Shown in pieces: positions 38,481 through 47,794 of a DNA stretch of 64,000 bases. The notes under the pieces are model-generated. The model was given only the letters and a program-made list of their open reading frames with translations, searched no databases and was not told the DNA's origin. The stretch is from contig NZ_CP014143.1 of NCBI RefSeq assembly GCF_001750105.1, forward strand, positions 2,573,501 through 2,637,500. The letters run 5' to 3'. The position numbers and the translations under genes were made by a program. Every line of letters begins with the position of its first letter. The stretch's first letter is position 1. Origin of the DNA: Microbulbifer aggregans. Lineage in GTDB: Bacteria; Pseudomonadota; Gammaproteobacteria; Pseudomonadales; Cellvibrionaceae.

Positions 38481-38501
38481 CAGGGGCCGATCAGACCCCT
38501 G
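38481..38501. repeat. Inverted repeat upstream of alkB
   Basis: CAGGGG and CCCCTG (38481-38486, 38496-38501) flank a 9-bp spacer in the 186-bp gap between yceI (minus) and alkB (minus). It is a possible operator of alkB or a weak terminator of the yceI gene; no T run is present. Confidence 0.4.
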
Positions 38502-38608
38502 ATAGTATTAAGGCGGAAAGGGCAGCCGCAGGCAATTGCAGAACCCTAGCGGGAGGGGAATCTTGCGCCAACCTGTCGATTTGGGGCCAGACGTTGGCTG
38601 TGCCTGAA

Positions 38609-39211
38609 TCATTTTTCCTCAAACAGCAGCCTTACCGTCACCGGTACTACCGGACTGATGCTGTCCAGCCCGGCTACCTCCCGCAGCTTCTCGATACCCT
38701 TCAGTAGCTGATAATCGCTGGCATTGATCACGATCGGTTCCACGGTGGTGACGAGGATGCGATCGTCGTTGAGAGCGGTTACCTGCAGGCGGGCAGGCTC
38801 CTGGTGTTCTACGTTTCGCAGTGCCAGTGTGATATTGGTCTCGAGTGTGGTGGTTTCACCGGGTTGCAGCGCCTTCAATTGGTCGGCGTCAATCTGGGCG
38901 GTAACACGGGCTTCGGCGAACTTGGTGGTCTCGAATAACAGGGTGCGCATACGCTCGTCGCGCACCGGTATCTTGGTATCTACCTTGGATAGCGGAATGG
39001 CAATGCTGGCATTGCCCCTGGTGTCCACGGAGCCTGTAAGGCCCCTGAAATTACTGATTTCTGCAACGGTTTCTTTTTTAACAGTGGTGAACGTGATGTC
39101 CGAGGCGTCGCTATCGAGAATCCACTCCGCCGAAGCAGAAAACGGTAGCAGAAGTAACAGGCCTGCTAACAGCCCTCGCCTGGCATTCTTGTTTTTAAAT
39201 ATCAAGTTCAT
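38609..39211 (-). CDS. YceI-family periplasmic protein
   Basis: A 200-aa lipocalin-like protein with an N-terminal signal peptide (LLAGLLLLLPFSASA, cleavage before EWILDSDAS). YceI proteins bind polyisoprenoid or other hydrophobic ligands in the periplasm; several are base-stress or lipid responsive. Family features include the N-terminal beta-strands ITFTTVKKETVAEISNF and IPLSKVDTKIPVRDERM. The start follows GGAG with an 8-bp spacer; an upstream in-frame start would leave out this signal architecture. A hydrophobic-ligand carrier beside alkB is consistent but unproven. Confidence 0.85.
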   Translation of the reverse strand: MNLIFKNKNARRGLLAGLLLLLPFSASAEWILDSDASDITFTTVKKETVAEISNFRGLTGSVDTRGNASIAIPLSKVDTKIPVRDERMRTLLFETTKFAEARVTAQIDADQLKALQPGETTTLETNITLALRNVEHQEPARLQVTALNDDRILVTTVEPIVINASDYQLLKGIEKLREVAGLDSISPVVPVTVRLLFEEK

Positions 39212-39771
39212 CAATGCGTCTCCGTGGTTTGGCCAGTTTCGAATGCAGGGGTCAATCCTGAGGAAATAATCGGGCTGACGCAAGGATAAGCGAGAGCCCT
39301 CATCGGCACCAACTTATCCACCAATGTCGATCTCAAACATAAAAATTTTCTTCTCTTCTGTTTCAAAGTACGACCAGCCCCTGATCAAGAGGTGGCTATG
39401 TGCCGCCTGGCTGTTCGATAGCCAGCGCCGTGATTTCGCAAGCTTTTCGGCTTTGATAGGGAGTCCCTTGAAAAGCAGAGTAACGACCGATCCTCATTCC
39501 TGAATGGTAGACCGATGCGCGTGATACCGGGGTATCTAGCGCCGAAAATGGATGGGAGGAAAAAGACTGAAAATGGTCGTGAGGATGAGCCCACTTGGGG
39601 GGCGGCGTTTAGTGCGCCATGTGGCCGCGGTGCGGGTGCGCTGGCGAGGGAAAAGGCGCCAAAGGGCAGCGCATGCTGCCTGTGCAGCGGTGACCCTATA
39701 AATCCAACTTCGAACCCAAGAATACCGGGCAGCGGCAGTGGAGAACTCCTACTGCCGCAGGGCGTTATTGA
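39212..39771. other. 560-bp gap between the yceI and M28 peptidase genes
   Basis: No convincing gene was found. It has a lower-GC core near 39320-39370 and two hairpins. The first is CTGGCT / AGCCAG at 39407-39425. The second, GCGGCAGT / ACTGCCGC at 39732-39758, lies just beyond the peptidase stop and could terminate it, though no T run is present. Confidence 0.4.
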
Positions 39772-41160
39772 TTATGGTTTGGTCGGGTGAAACGGGTAGA
39801 AGTCTCCTGCCGGACCTGGGAATACTACCGGGCTCTCAAAGCCGTCCTTGCTCACTGCGGCAACACCGAACAAATAGTTGTCGATCACAATATTCTCCAG
39901 CGTCGCCTCGTTTACATTGCCCACGTAGCGACTATTGGTCCAGGTAGGTTCGCTGGTCAAACGCCAGTAAACTTTGTAGCCGGCCAGATTGCCTGTTCCC
40001 TGAACGTTGGGCATTGCCCACTTGAGCGTGGTGTCCGGGGATACGGCACCCTCGATGCTGACGTTCATCGGCGGTGCCGGCGCCCTGGACAGGGCAGCCA
40101 TGGTAAGGGCGTTCAGGCCGGTCAGCTTGGCGGCATAGTTGAAGTTGACACCCTCGATCACATCGCCGTAGCGGATGCCATTCTCAGTGCGCAGGTCCTG
40201 GTGCTGGCGGTTGTAGTTTTCATTGGTTTCCATGATGCGCACCCCGGGGTATCCGAGGTCGTTAAAGGGGCGGTGGTGGCCACCGCGACCGAAGCGGTCG
40301 AGCCGGTAAACCATCATCACATCCAGGTTGGGAATGTGCTCTTCGGCGATGCGGTGCACGTAGCGACCAAGATTGCGGGACGGAGAGTCGACTTCGCCAC
40401 CATAAAAGCGTCGCGCGCGCGCTTCCTCGGGAGTCTCATTCATCCGTGTCCCTTCCATGAACACCCGGGCCGTGGTGTTGTTGATCACACCATTGATGCC
40501 TTCGATATTGCCAATCATGTCATTGTTGAGTACGCCGGTGATACGCCAGCCGTCCTCTTTTGCCTGAGCGGCCATGATCTTGCCTCCGAAAAGCCCTTGC
40601 TCCTCACCGGAGAGACCAGCGTAGACGATCGAGCCGGCAAACTTGTGTTTGCTGAGGACCCGGGCAGCCTCGAGGACACCGGCGAGGCCCGAGGCATTGT
40701 CATTGGCTCCGGGAGCGTCGGATGTGTAATCCATCACGTCCGACACCCGTGAATCGATGTCGCCCGACATGATGACGTATCGACTGGGGTCCATGGTGCC
40801 GCGCTGGATTGCGATGACGTTGACCACTTCCGTACGATTAGGAATGCGTTTTTCGCCCTCGATAAAGTCAGACTGGTACGAAACTTCCAGGCAGCCACCA
40901 CAGGCAGCGCTGATGCGATTGAACTCCTCGTACACCCAGCGCCGTGCAGCGCCGATTCCACGGGTTTCGGAATCCGTCTCCGAGAGGGTGTGGCGGGTGC
41001 CAAAGCCCACCAGCGTGCGGATATCCTTTTCGATCCTGTCTGCGGAAACGTCCTGCCGGATCTGCTCAAGCAGGGCCGCGTCGGTGTCTGGTTGGGACAG
41101 TGCGGGCGAGGATGATGCCAGGGCCAGGATAATTGTGGGAATAACGGCTAGTCGAGCCAC
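39772..41160 (-). CDS. Secreted M28-family metallopeptidase with C-terminal fibronectin-like domain
   Basis: A 462-aa exported peptidase. The N-terminus (IPTIILALASSSPALSQ) is a signal peptide. The zinc-peptidase domain has the M28 segments GANDNASGLAG (bridging Asp154), YAGLSGEEQGLFGG (Glu186/187), LNNDMIGN (Asp214) and RGGHHRPF. A C-terminal beta-sandwich (about 370-450) resembles a type III fibronectin fold (YKVYWRLTSEPTWT). The usual first zinc ligand, His of GHxDS, is replaced: the segment reads IMSGDIDSRVSD with Asp134. It may be a subfamily variant, but it bears on activity. A short dibasic-free tail follows. Confidence 0.82.
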   Translation of the reverse strand: MARLAVIPTIILALASSSPALSQPDTDAALLEQIRQDVSADRIEKDIRTLVGFGTRHTLSETDSETRGIGAARRWVYEEFNRISAACGGCLEVSYQSDFIEGEKRIPNRTEVVNVIAIQRGTMDPSRYVIMSGDIDSRVSDVMDYTSDAPGANDNASGLAGVLEAARVLSKHKFAGSIVYAGLSGEEQGLFGGKIMAAQAKEDGWRITGVLNNDMIGNIEGINGVINNTTARVFMEGTRMNETPEEARARRFYGGEVDSPSRNLGRYVHRIAEEHIPNLDVMMVYRLDRFGRGGHHRPFNDLGYPGVRIMETNENYNRQHQDLRTENGIRYGDVIEGVNFNYAAKLTGLNALTMAALSRAPAPPMNVSIEGAVSPDTTLKWAMPNVQGTGNLAGYKVYWRLTSEPTWTNSRYVGNVNEATLENIVIDNYLFGVAAVSKDGFESPVVFPGPAGDFYPFHPTKP

Positions 41161-41235
41161 GAAAAACCTCCGTTCGTGAAGTGTTATCGATGTTATGGGA
41201 GCATCCTAAAGCATAAAAAGACGGGCGTCTCTGGC

Positions 41236-41268
41236 GGGAAAAAATAAGGCCCGGCAGATAGCCGGGCC
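41236..41268 (-). terminator. Terminator after ahpF
   Basis: On the minus strand GGCCCGGC-TATCT-GCCGGGCC is followed by a run of Ts (TTATTTTTT). It lies just after the ahpF stop. Confidence 0.88.
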
Positions 41269-41286
41269 CGGGTTGGGTATACGATA

Positions 41287-42876
41287 TCAGGCGATGTTGG
41301 CGAGACCAGCTGCCTCCTCCTGGTCCGCGTCCTCAGAGTGGCGGATCAGGTAGTCGAAGGCACCCAGTGCCGCAGTGGCGCCTGCGCCCATGGAAATCAC
41401 GATTTGCTTGTAGGGCACAGTAGTCGCGTCGCCCGCGGCAAATACACCGGGCAGTGAAGTCGCGCCGCGCTCGTCGATGACGACTTCACCCATGCGGTTC
41501 AGCTCGATATCGCTTTCCTGCAGGAACTCGGTGTTCGGCACCAGCCCGATCTGTACGAACACACCGGCCAGTTCAATGTCCACGCTATTCCCGTTCACAC
41601 GATCGGTGTAGCGCAGGCCGGTGACCTTGTTGCCGTCCCCGAGAACCTCGGTGGTCTGGGCGTTGGTGATGATATCGACGTTGCCCATGGAGCGGGCCTT
41701 GCGCACGAGTACGTCGTCGGCGCGCAGGGTATCGGCGAATTCCAGCACGGTCACATGCTTGACGATACCCGCCAGGTCGATGGCGGCCTCGATGCCGGAG
41801 TTACCGCCACCGATGACTGCGACATGCTTGCCCTTGAAGAAGGGGCCATCACAATGGGGGCAGTATGCTACGCCTCTGGTGCGGTACTCCGCCTCGCCGG
41901 GCACGCCCAGTTCGCGCCAGCGAGCGCCGGTGGCGAGGACCACAGAGCGACTGGCAAGGGTGGCACCGCTCTCAAGCTCCAGCTCCAACAGTTGCCTGCG
42001 CTGAATGCTGGCTGCGCGTTGTTCGCTGATGATGTCTACACCGTACTCCTTCACGTGCTGCTCGAGTCCGGCGGCGAGTTTGGGACCCTCGGTGTAGGGC
42101 ACGGAGATAAAGTTTTCGATACCGACAGTATCCATTACCTGGCCGCCGAACCGCTCGGCGACGAGCGCGGTGCGAATGCCTTTGCGCGCGGCATAGATGG
42201 CTGCGGCAGCACCGGCGGGGCCGCCACCCACCACCAGCACGTCGTACGGATCGCGCGCGTTCAGTTCGTCGACCTTGCGCTCGGCCGCGCCGGTATCCAG
42301 CTTGTCCACGATCTCCTGCAGGGTCATGCGGCCCTGGCCGAAGTGCTCGCCGTTCAGGTAGACGGAGGGCACTGCCATGATGTTGCGTTGTTCGACTTCC
42401 TGCTGGAACAGGGCACCGTCGATCATCTCGTGGGTGATATTCGGGTTCAGTGTCGCCATCAGATTCAGGGCCTGGACCACATCCGGGCAGTTCTGGCACG
42501 ACAGTGAGATATAGGTTTCAAAATGGTATTCGCCCTCGAGGCCGCGAATCTGGTCCAGTACCGCTGGATCGGCCTTTGACGGGTGGCCTCCATTCTGCAG
42601 CAGGGCCAGCACCAACGAGGTGAATTCGTGGCCCAACGGTATTCCGGCAAAGCTGACCCGGGGCTCCTCGCCTGCCGGCGCAATAGCCATGCTGGGCGTG
42701 CGCTTTGCGCTGCCCTGACGGGTCTCAATTTTTTGCGAGAGTTCGGCAATCTGGTCCGCGAGGGATTCCAGTTCCGCTGACTTGGGGCTGTTGTCGCTGG
42801 ACACACGGATCTCGATCGGATTGACGATATTCTGCAGATAGGTGTCCAGTTGTTTCTTCAGGTTTGCATCCAACAT
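41287..42876 (-). CDS. ahpF: Alkyl hydroperoxide reductase subunit F
   Basis: Flavoprotein disulfide reductase that uses NADH to reduce AhpC. The start [15 protein letters not shown] follows an AGGA ribosome site and gives 529 aa (E. coli 521). An N-terminal double-thioredoxin-like domain holds the Cxx[15 protein letters not shown] (about 128-131). The thioredoxin reductase-like portion has the FAD motif [20 protein letters not shown], the second Cxx[13 protein letters not shown], and the NAD-binding [19 protein letters not shown]. All needed redox centres are intact. It follows ahpC with a terminator between them. Confidence 0.96.
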   Translation of the reverse strand: MLDANLKKQLDTYLQNIVNPIEIRVSSDNSPKSAELESLADQIAELSQKIETRQGSAKRTPSMAIAPAGEEPRVSFAGIPLGHEFTSLVLALLQNGGHPSKADPAVLDQIRGLEGEYHFETYISLSCQNCPDVVQALNLMATLNPNITHEMIDGALFQQEVEQRNIMAVPSVYLNGEHFGQGRMTLQEIVDKLDTGAAERKVDELNARDPYDVLVVGGGPAGAAAAIYAARKGIRTALVAERFGGQVMDTVGIENFISVPYTEGPKLAAGLEQHVKEYGVDIISEQRAASIQRRQLLELELESGATLASRSVVLATGARWRELGVPGEAEYRTRGVAYCPHCDGPFFKGKHVAVIGGGNSGIEAAIDLAGIVKHVTVLEFADTLRADDVLVRKARSMGNVDIITNAQTTEVLGDGNKVTGLRYTDRVNGNSVDIELAGVFVQIGLVPNTEFLQESDIELNRMGEVVIDERGATSLPGVFAAGDATTVPYKQIVISMGAGATAALGAFDYLIRHSEDADQEEAAGLANIA

Positions 42877-42901
42877 CGGTGTGTCCTGTCTGTATTTAGG
42901 G

Positions 42902-42925
42902 AAAAAGGGCCCACCGGGGTGGGCC
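42902..42925 (-). terminator. Terminator/attenuator between ahpC and ahpF
   Basis: On the minus strand GGCCCACC (complement of 42918-42925) pairs with GGTGGGCC across a 2-nt loop, followed by CTTTTT. It lies between the ahpC stop and the ahpF start, so part of the ahpC transcript would stop here and AhpF would be made in smaller amounts. Confidence 0.7.
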
Positions 42926-42958
42926 AAAAGGGTGGTCTGTTGGGAGTCGGTGTCGGCC

Positions 42959-43525
42959 TTAGATCTTGCCGACCAGGTCCAGTGACGGAGCCAGAGTCTC
43001 TTCACCTTCCTGCCACTTGGCCGGGCAGACTTCGCCCGGGTGGGCGGCGACGTACTGGGCTGCCTTGATCTTGCGCAGAAGGTCGTTGGCATCGCGGCCG
43101 ATACCGCCGGCGTTGATCTCGACGATCTGGATACGGCCTTCCGGGTCGATGACGAAGGTGCCGCGGTCAGCAATGCCTTCCTCTTCAATCATCACGCCGA
43201 AGTTGCGGGTGATGGTGCCGGTGGGGTCGCCGATCATCGGGAACTGGATTTTGCCGATGGTGTCGGAAGTGTCGTGCCACGCCTTGTGGGTGAAGTGGGT
43301 ATCGGTAGATACGGAGTAGATCTCTACGCCCAGCTTCTTGAACTCTTCATAGTTGTCGGCCAGGTCACCGAGCTCGGTAGGGCAGACAAAGGTAAAGTCG
43401 GCCGGGTAGAAGAACACCACGGACCACTTGCCCTTCAGGTCGGCGTCGCTGACGTCGAAGAAGTCGCCGGACTGGTAAGCCTTGGCCTGGAAGGGTTTGA
43501 TTTCGCTGCCGATGTAACGAGACAT
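42959..43525 (-). CDS. ahpC: Alkyl hydroperoxide reductase subunit C (2-Cys peroxiredoxin)
   Basis: Typical 2-Cys peroxiredoxin, 188 aa, that reduces hydrogen peroxide, organic hydroperoxides and peroxynitrite. The peroxidatic cysteine is in [18 protein letters not shown] (Cys47 region) and the resolving cysteine in [15 protein letters not shown] (about Cys166). The N-terminus [17 protein letters not shown] follows a usable ribosome site. ahpF follows downstream and recycles it. A Fur-like palindrome lies 98 bp upstream. Confidence 0.97.
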   Translation of the reverse strand: MSRYIGSEIKPFQAKAYQSGDFFDVSDADLKGKWSVVFFYPADFTFVCPTELGDLADNYEEFKKLGVEIYSVSTDTHFTHKAWHDTSDTIGKIQFPMIGDPTGTITRNFGVMIEEEGIADRGTFVIDPEGRIQIVEINAGGIGRDANDLLRKIKAAQYVAAHPGEVCPAKWQEGEETLAPSLDLVGKI

Positions 43526-43622
43526 ATAAATGCTCCTTGTTGAAAGTGGTTGCTGTCTGGTACGGGAAGAATACTATCGGCCTGCAATCATTGATTAAAA
43601 TTATCTATTTCAATGGTTCTCA

Positions 43623-43639
43623 TTGATAACGATTATCAA
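43623..43639. promoter_or_regulatory. Fur-like 7-1-7 palindrome between ahpC and the DUF2157 gene
   Basis: TTGATAACGATTATCAA contains TGATAACGATTATCA, which differs in one base from the 7-1-7 Fur consensus TGATAATNATTATCA. It matches about 13 of 19 positions of the E. coli 19-bp Fur box. It lies about 100 bp from the ahpC start and 115 bp from the DUF2157 start, in a low-GC stretch (43580-43640). No full OxyR motif was found. Iron or peroxide-linked control of one of the two genes is suggested. Confidence 0.5.
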
Positions 43640-43753
43640 ACCGCTCCGATAACCTGGCCTCAGGCGGCGCATTGCAGCGTCCGATCTCAAAGCGGATACT
43701 GATGGGTCAGCGGGCTCGGTCCCGGGGCGCTGGAATCTACAGGGATATCGGGC

Positions 43754-45070
43754 ATGCGATTGATTCGCTTATTGAAAGGGGAGCTGGCGCGGGAGGCGGC
43801 TGAATGGGTCGAGGAGGGCCTGATCAGTGAGTCTCAGGCTGAGGGAATCTGCCGCCGCTACGGCACCGATTACCAGGCCGTCAACAGCCGCACCCAGGGT
43901 TATGCCGTGCTGGTGGGGCTGGCCTACCTGTTTCTGGGGCTGGCACTGATCACCCTGTTGGGCGCCAACTGGGATGCCATTCCCCGCGGTGTGCGCATGG
44001 GTGGGCTGGTGCTGCTCACCGTCGCTACCCATACGCTGGCCGTCTACCGCTATGCTTGCGGTGAGCGGGGAACCGGGGTTGGATTGATGCTGCTCGGCAA
44101 CCTGTTCTACGGGGCCTCGATTATCCTCATTGCCCAGATTTACCACCTGGGCGAGCACATGCCGGATGGGGTGTTCTGGTGGGCGCTCGGTTGCCTGCCG
44201 TTCGCCCTGGTCACTTGCAATCCGTGGCTGGCGTTGCAGGCAAATTTACTGGCCCTGATCTGGTTTTTCCTCGAGGTGTTCAACGGCTATCTGCCGGGAC
44301 TCTTCCCGTTGTTCTTCCTGATATCCGCCTATGTTCTCTGGCGCGGTCCCCAGAGCGCCTTGCTCTTATTGGTGGCAGTGGCGAGCGTGGGGCTCTGGGT
44401 GGAGTACGGGCTGTCCTGGCTGTGGGGCGATGGCAGTGGGGGGCTATTGTTTGATGTGCGTGGGGAAAATGTTGTGGTTGCCGCAGGGCTGTTCCTGTTG
44501 TTGTTCGCCCTTAGCCATTGGCTGTCACAACGGCCAGAATCGAAACCGCGGGATTACGCAGCACTGCTTTCCATCTGGAGCTTGCGCTTCGCGCTGGTAT
44601 TTATGTTGGTGATGAGTTTTGCCAGTCCGTGGCGGGCGCTGCTCGATTACGACTGGCCACATCAGCTCGGTATGTGGTTGATGCTTATTGTGCTTGGTGC
44701 AGCCGGATTGTGGCTTGCCCGCAAGGCGCAGCGGCTCCCCTCCGTCGCACTGCTGTTCGCAACGTTGATCGTTGTGATTCTTGCGGTGATCGTCGATGGC
44801 CAACCTGAGCATGCCGTCGGGTTTCAGTTGATCGCCAACTTTGCCCTTCTGGGTACAGGCATCTGGCTGATTGTTCGCGGAATCAACAGTGGCATTTCCC
44901 ATTATTTCTTCCTCGGGGTGACGGCCATCCTGGCCACAGCCTTCCTGCGCTATATCGACCTGATCGGGGACTATCTCGGCGGGGCCGCGCTGTTTACCCT
45001 TTTCGCGCTGCTGCTCCTGTTGGCTGCGCGTTTCTGGAAGCGCGTACGCGAGGGGGAGAGCAGGGCATGA
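43754..45070 (+). CDS. DUF2157 multi-pass membrane protein
   Basis: A 438-aa protein with a short cytoplasmic N-terminal domain (residues 1-50, LLKGELAREAAEWVEEGLIS) that is the DUF2157 hallmark, followed by about 12 hydrophobic spans. Function unknown. It overlaps the next gene by 4 bp (ATGA), so the two are translationally coupled; DUF2157 and GDYXXLXY genes are commonly paired. Confidence 0.85.
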   Translation: MRLIRLLKGELAREAAEWVEEGLISESQAEGICRRYGTDYQAVNSRTQGYAVLVGLAYLFLGLALITLLGANWDAIPRGVRMGGLVLLTVATHTLAVYRYACGERGTGVGLMLLGNLFYGASIILIAQIYHLGEHMPDGVFWWALGCLPFALVTCNPWLALQANLLALIWFFLEVFNGYLPGLFPLFFLISAYVLWRGPQSALLLLVAVASVGLWVEYGLSWLWGDGSGGLLFDVRGENVVVAAGLFLLLFALSHWLSQRPESKPRDYAALLSIWSLRFALVFMLVMSFASPWRALLDYDWPHQLGMWLMLIVLGAAGLWLARKAQRLPSVALLFATLIVVILAVIVDGQPEHAVGFQLIANFALLGTGIWLIVRGINSGISHYFFLGVTAILATAFLRYIDLIGDYLGGAALFTLFALLLLLAARFWKRVREGESRA

Positions 45071-45597
45071 TGAAATTGCCGAGTAAGTCTCTGCTACCCC
45101 TCACAGCTGCAATCATCTTCCAGGTTCTGGTCCTGATCGGAAGTGTGCTTACGGCACAGGCACCACTGTGGAGCGGTCGGGAGATCCGTATGGAAACCTT
45201 ACCCGTGGATCCTCGCTCACTGTTCCGTGGCAACTATGCCCGGTTGCAGTATGCCATTTCGGAACTGGATGCTGCCTCCTTGGCAACGGAGCGGCCCCTG
45301 CGCAATGGAGAGGTGGTCTATGTCATGCTGGAGCCCGGTAAAAAAGGAGTGTACCGCTACGCTGGTGTGACCCTGGATCAGCCGGAAGAGGGGGTGTTTC
45401 TGCGCGGTCGGGTCACCGGCCAATGGTGGCGCAGGGAGGGGGATGTGTACCGAGTCCGCTACGGCATCGAGGCCTTTTTTGCACCGAAAGAGAAAGCCCT
45501 GGAGCTTGAGAGGGAGCTTCGCGATGGCGGGGTGGCGGTACTGAGGGTGTCGGATTCCGGCAGGGCGCGGCTGGCGGATATCCTGCCCAAACAGTAA
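45067..45597 (+). CDS. GDYXXLXY-domain protein
   Basis: A 176-aa protein with one N-terminal membrane span (about 10-30) and a periplasmic domain. The family motif reads FRGNYARLQYAISELD (about residues 54-69); other signatures are METLPVDPRSLF and VLRVSDSGRARLADIL. Function unknown. The four-base overlap with the DUF2157 gene and conserved pairing suggest the two act as one complex. Confidence 0.85.
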   Translation: MMKLPSKSLLPLTAAIIFQVLVLIGSVLTAQAPLWSGREIRMETLPVDPRSLFRGNYARLQYAISELDAASLATERPLRNGEVVYVMLEPGKKGVYRYAGVTLDQPEEGVFLRGRVTGQWWRREGDVYRVRYGIEAFFAPKEKALELERELRDGGVAVLRVSDSGRARLADILPKQ

Positions 45598-45682
45598 CTG
45601 ACCGTGCCTTTGGCGGCGCCGATGGGAAATCGGTACGCTTTAGAACAGGCAAGTAAAACCACAGCTTGGAAGGGGAAGTGAA

Positions 45683-46291
45683 ATGCAGGACAAGCCATTG
45701 ACCACGGCGCGGGTATTTCGCATTGCGCTGATTTCCCAGGCGGCGCTACTGCTGCTCGCGCTGCTCGGACTGTGGTTGAGCGCCGTGCAGTTGCCGGCAG
45801 TCCGCGGCAATGAAGTGACCTGGATTATTGCTGGCACTATGGCCGCTCTGGCGACCTATGCAGTGGCGGTGTTTCTGACAAGGCTTCCCGGTAGCCTGGG
45901 CGCGTCGCTGCGCCGGCTGTGTGCGCTGCTGCATCCGCTGTTTTCGGGGTTCTCGTGGGGGCAGATCGCGGTGGTGGCTCTGGCCGCCGGTATTTGCGAG
46001 GAGTTGTTCTTCCGCGTTTTTCTGCAGAGCTGGTTGATGGAGTTTGGACATCCCCTCTGGGGCCTGTTTACTGCATCGCTGCTGTTTGCGTTGCTGCACT
46101 TTGCTTCACTGCTCTATTTCACGGTGACGCTGGTGATGGGGCTATTGCTGGGCTGGTTTTACTGGTCCACCGGCAGTGCTCTCGGTGTCATGGTGTGGCA
46201 CGGCCTGTATGACCTGCTGGCGATCGGCATGCTGGCGAAGTTCCCCCATCTGCTTGGCCTTGAGTCCGCCAACCGTCTCAGATCAGGCTGA
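45683..46291 (+). CDS. CPBP-family intramembrane metalloprotease-like protein
   Basis: A 202-aa protein with about six hydrophobic spans and the CPBP (CAAX protease and bacteriocin-processing) motifs. Motif 1 is ICEELFFRVFLQSWL with the paired glutamates and Arg; motif 2 contains LLFALLHFASLLYF; motif 3 has VMVWHGLYDLLAIG with the histidine. These residues form the putative metal site. Substrate unknown. Its last 14 bases overlap the end of the converging exoD gene. Confidence 0.83.
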   Translation: MQDKPLTTARVFRIALISQAALLLLALLGLWLSAVQLPAVRGNEVTWIIAGTMAALATYAVAVFLTRLPGSLGASLRRLCALLHPLFSGFSWGQIAVVALAAGICEELFFRVFLQSWLMEFGHPLWGLFTASLLFALLHFASLLYFTVTLVMGLLLGWFYWSTGSALGVMVWHGLYDLLAIGMLAKFPHLLGLESANRLRSG

Positions 46292-46862
46292 ACAAAATCA
46301 TTCCGGCGGTAAGAGCCGTGAGCGCAAAGGCGATAATGGCGAGCAGCCCGTCGTGCGCCACCAGGGCGAGGCCGAATGCCGTCAGGGCCACTCCGGCCAT
46401 GGAAGCGGAAAAGGGCACCACCTCCATCAGCGGCAGGGCCAGGGCAATGACGACACAGATTCCCGCAATCACGTAAGTCCCGGTGCGGTAGACCAGAAAC
46501 CGGAAGCGTGGACGCAGCCAGCGGTCGCTGACCTGCGCTGGCCGCTTCAGGAAATGGAGCGCGCGCTGCAGGCTTTTTTCAGAGATGGATCGGCGCAGCA
46601 GCCACTGCGGCAGCCAGAAATACTGGCGGCCTAACAGCAGTTGCAGTGCCACTAGCAGCACCAGAATGGCCATGATGGTGGGTACTCCCGGAATGCCGCT
46701 CAGGGGTGAGAAAAGAATCAATCCCACCAGTAACAGCAAGGGAGCGAAAGAGCGTCTTCCCACAGCACGGATGACCAGATCCAGGGTCACCCGCTCTTGC
46801 GAGGCGGCCTCCCGGCCGATATGTTCGAGCATCTGCTGCAGGCTGGTGAATTCCCGGGACAT
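46278..46862 (-). CDS. ExoD-family membrane protein
   Basis: A 194-aa protein of the exopolysaccharide synthesis ExoD family with four to five hydrophobic spans (RSFAPLLLLVGLILFSPLSG, GVPTIMAILVLLVALQLLLG, VPFSASMAGVALTAFGLALV). In Rhizobium exoD affects alkali tolerance and exopolysaccharide. Here no exopolysaccharide gene is near. It converges with the CPBP gene. Confidence 0.83.
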   Translation of the reverse strand: MSREFTSLQQMLEHIGREAASQERVTLDLVIRAVGRRSFAPLLLLVGLILFSPLSGIPGVPTIMAILVLLVALQLLLGRQYFWLPQWLLRRSISEKSLQRALHFLKRPAQVSDRWLRPRFRFLVYRTGTYVIAGICVVIALALPLMEVVPFSASMAGVALTAFGLALVAHDGLLAIIAFALTALTAGMILFSLI

Positions 46863-47083
46863 AGTAAACTGTGGCTACAAAACTGAACCCGCATTCTACT
46901 GTGCAGGGGGGCACCCGGCGCAAATGTATTTTCCGCTCGGATCACCTTGGCATAGTCCCGCCGACACTGAATATGATCGATCCAAAGCAGGCGACTGGAC
47001 ATTGAGCCGGTGGCTGTTACTGACGCTCCAACGGGTTGATCCTATCGATAAATAGGTTGAAACCCGTCGTGGTGAGCTTGGCT

Positions 47084-47674
47084 CTATTCAGTGGAGAGCG
47101 CCTTCTCCAGAGTGAACGCACCACGCAGCTCACCCAGTTGATACCCGCGTGCCTTGTCATGCGGGTACAGGCCGTCCAGCTTGTTCTGTACCGCCGGCGA
47201 CAGGGTGGCGCCATGGCAGGCGAGGCAGGGGCCCTGTACCGGGATGGCCTTCATATAGCGCTGGATTGTTACGCCATCGCGCGTTTCGGTGGTCATGGAC
47301 TCGAGAGATGCCATGGGTTCACCGGCGTCCAGCCGGGCCTGGAACTTCTCCAGCTGCCGGCGCTCCCAGTCGTCCGGAGTATTGGCCGGGTTCCGCACTT
47401 TCAGGCTGGTTCGCCCGACCTGCCAGCCGGTCTCTTCCGATATCTGCTCTGTCAGGGGCATGGCCTTGAGATTGCACACCGAAATGGCCTCCACCGCCCC
47501 TCCTTTTTGCATGGCCGAGACCAGCTCCTGCTTGAGAGTTTTACCCAGAGCGACGGCAGCCTGTCGCGCCTGTTGGGTCGCGATATCAGCTTCCTCTGCC
47601 CATGCAACGTTCAGGGCTACCGGCAATGCGAGAGCGAAAGGAATGGTAACGGTAACAGCGAAGAGTGCTTTCAT
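47084..47674 (-). CDS. DUF3365 (Tll0287-like) periplasmic c-type heme protein
   Basis: A 196-aa protein with a signal peptide (VTVTIPFALALPVALNVAWA). A single heme-binding motif, GPCLACHG (CxxCH, about residues 150-155), is present near the C-terminus. Conserved DUF3365 segments include AVEAISVCNLKAMPLTEQ and WQVGRTSLKVRNPANTPDDW. It is predicted to be a periplasmic sensor-like or electron-transfer heme protein; function unknown. The gene lies downstream of the MBL-rhodanese gene on the same strand. No good ribosome site precedes the ATG. Confidence 0.82.
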   Translation of the reverse strand: MKALFAVTVTIPFALALPVALNVAWAEEADIATQQARQAAVALGKTLKQELVSAMQKGGAVEAISVCNLKAMPLTEQISEETGWQVGRTSLKVRNPANTPDDWERRQLEKFQARLDAGEPMASLESMTTETRDGVTIQRYMKAIPVQGPCLACHGATLSPAVQNKLDGLYPHDKARGYQLGELRGAFTLEKALSTE

Positions 47675-47794
47675 TTTGATTTTTTTGTGTTGGTGTTGCA
47701 GTGAGCGCAGGTCAGCTGCCCCAAGACGTCGGCAATTCGCCAGAGAAGCTGACCGTCTCATGGAGTCCCTTGTATCGGTTGCGACACCTTCCCG

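Noticed and set aside
39385..39594. 69-codon minus-strand frame in the gap after yceI
   Set aside because: No ribosome site, no recognisable family, atypical serine/phenylalanine-rich composition; likely noise.
39787..40752. 321-codon plus-strand frame opposite the M28 peptidase
   Set aside because: It is a shadow of the peptidase gene, whose catalytic motifs are clear.
43570..43640. OxyR site upstream of ahpC
   Set aside because: Only one ATNNNNNNNNNCTAT-like half-site is seen; the tandem ATAG...CTAT pattern does not continue at the required spacing.
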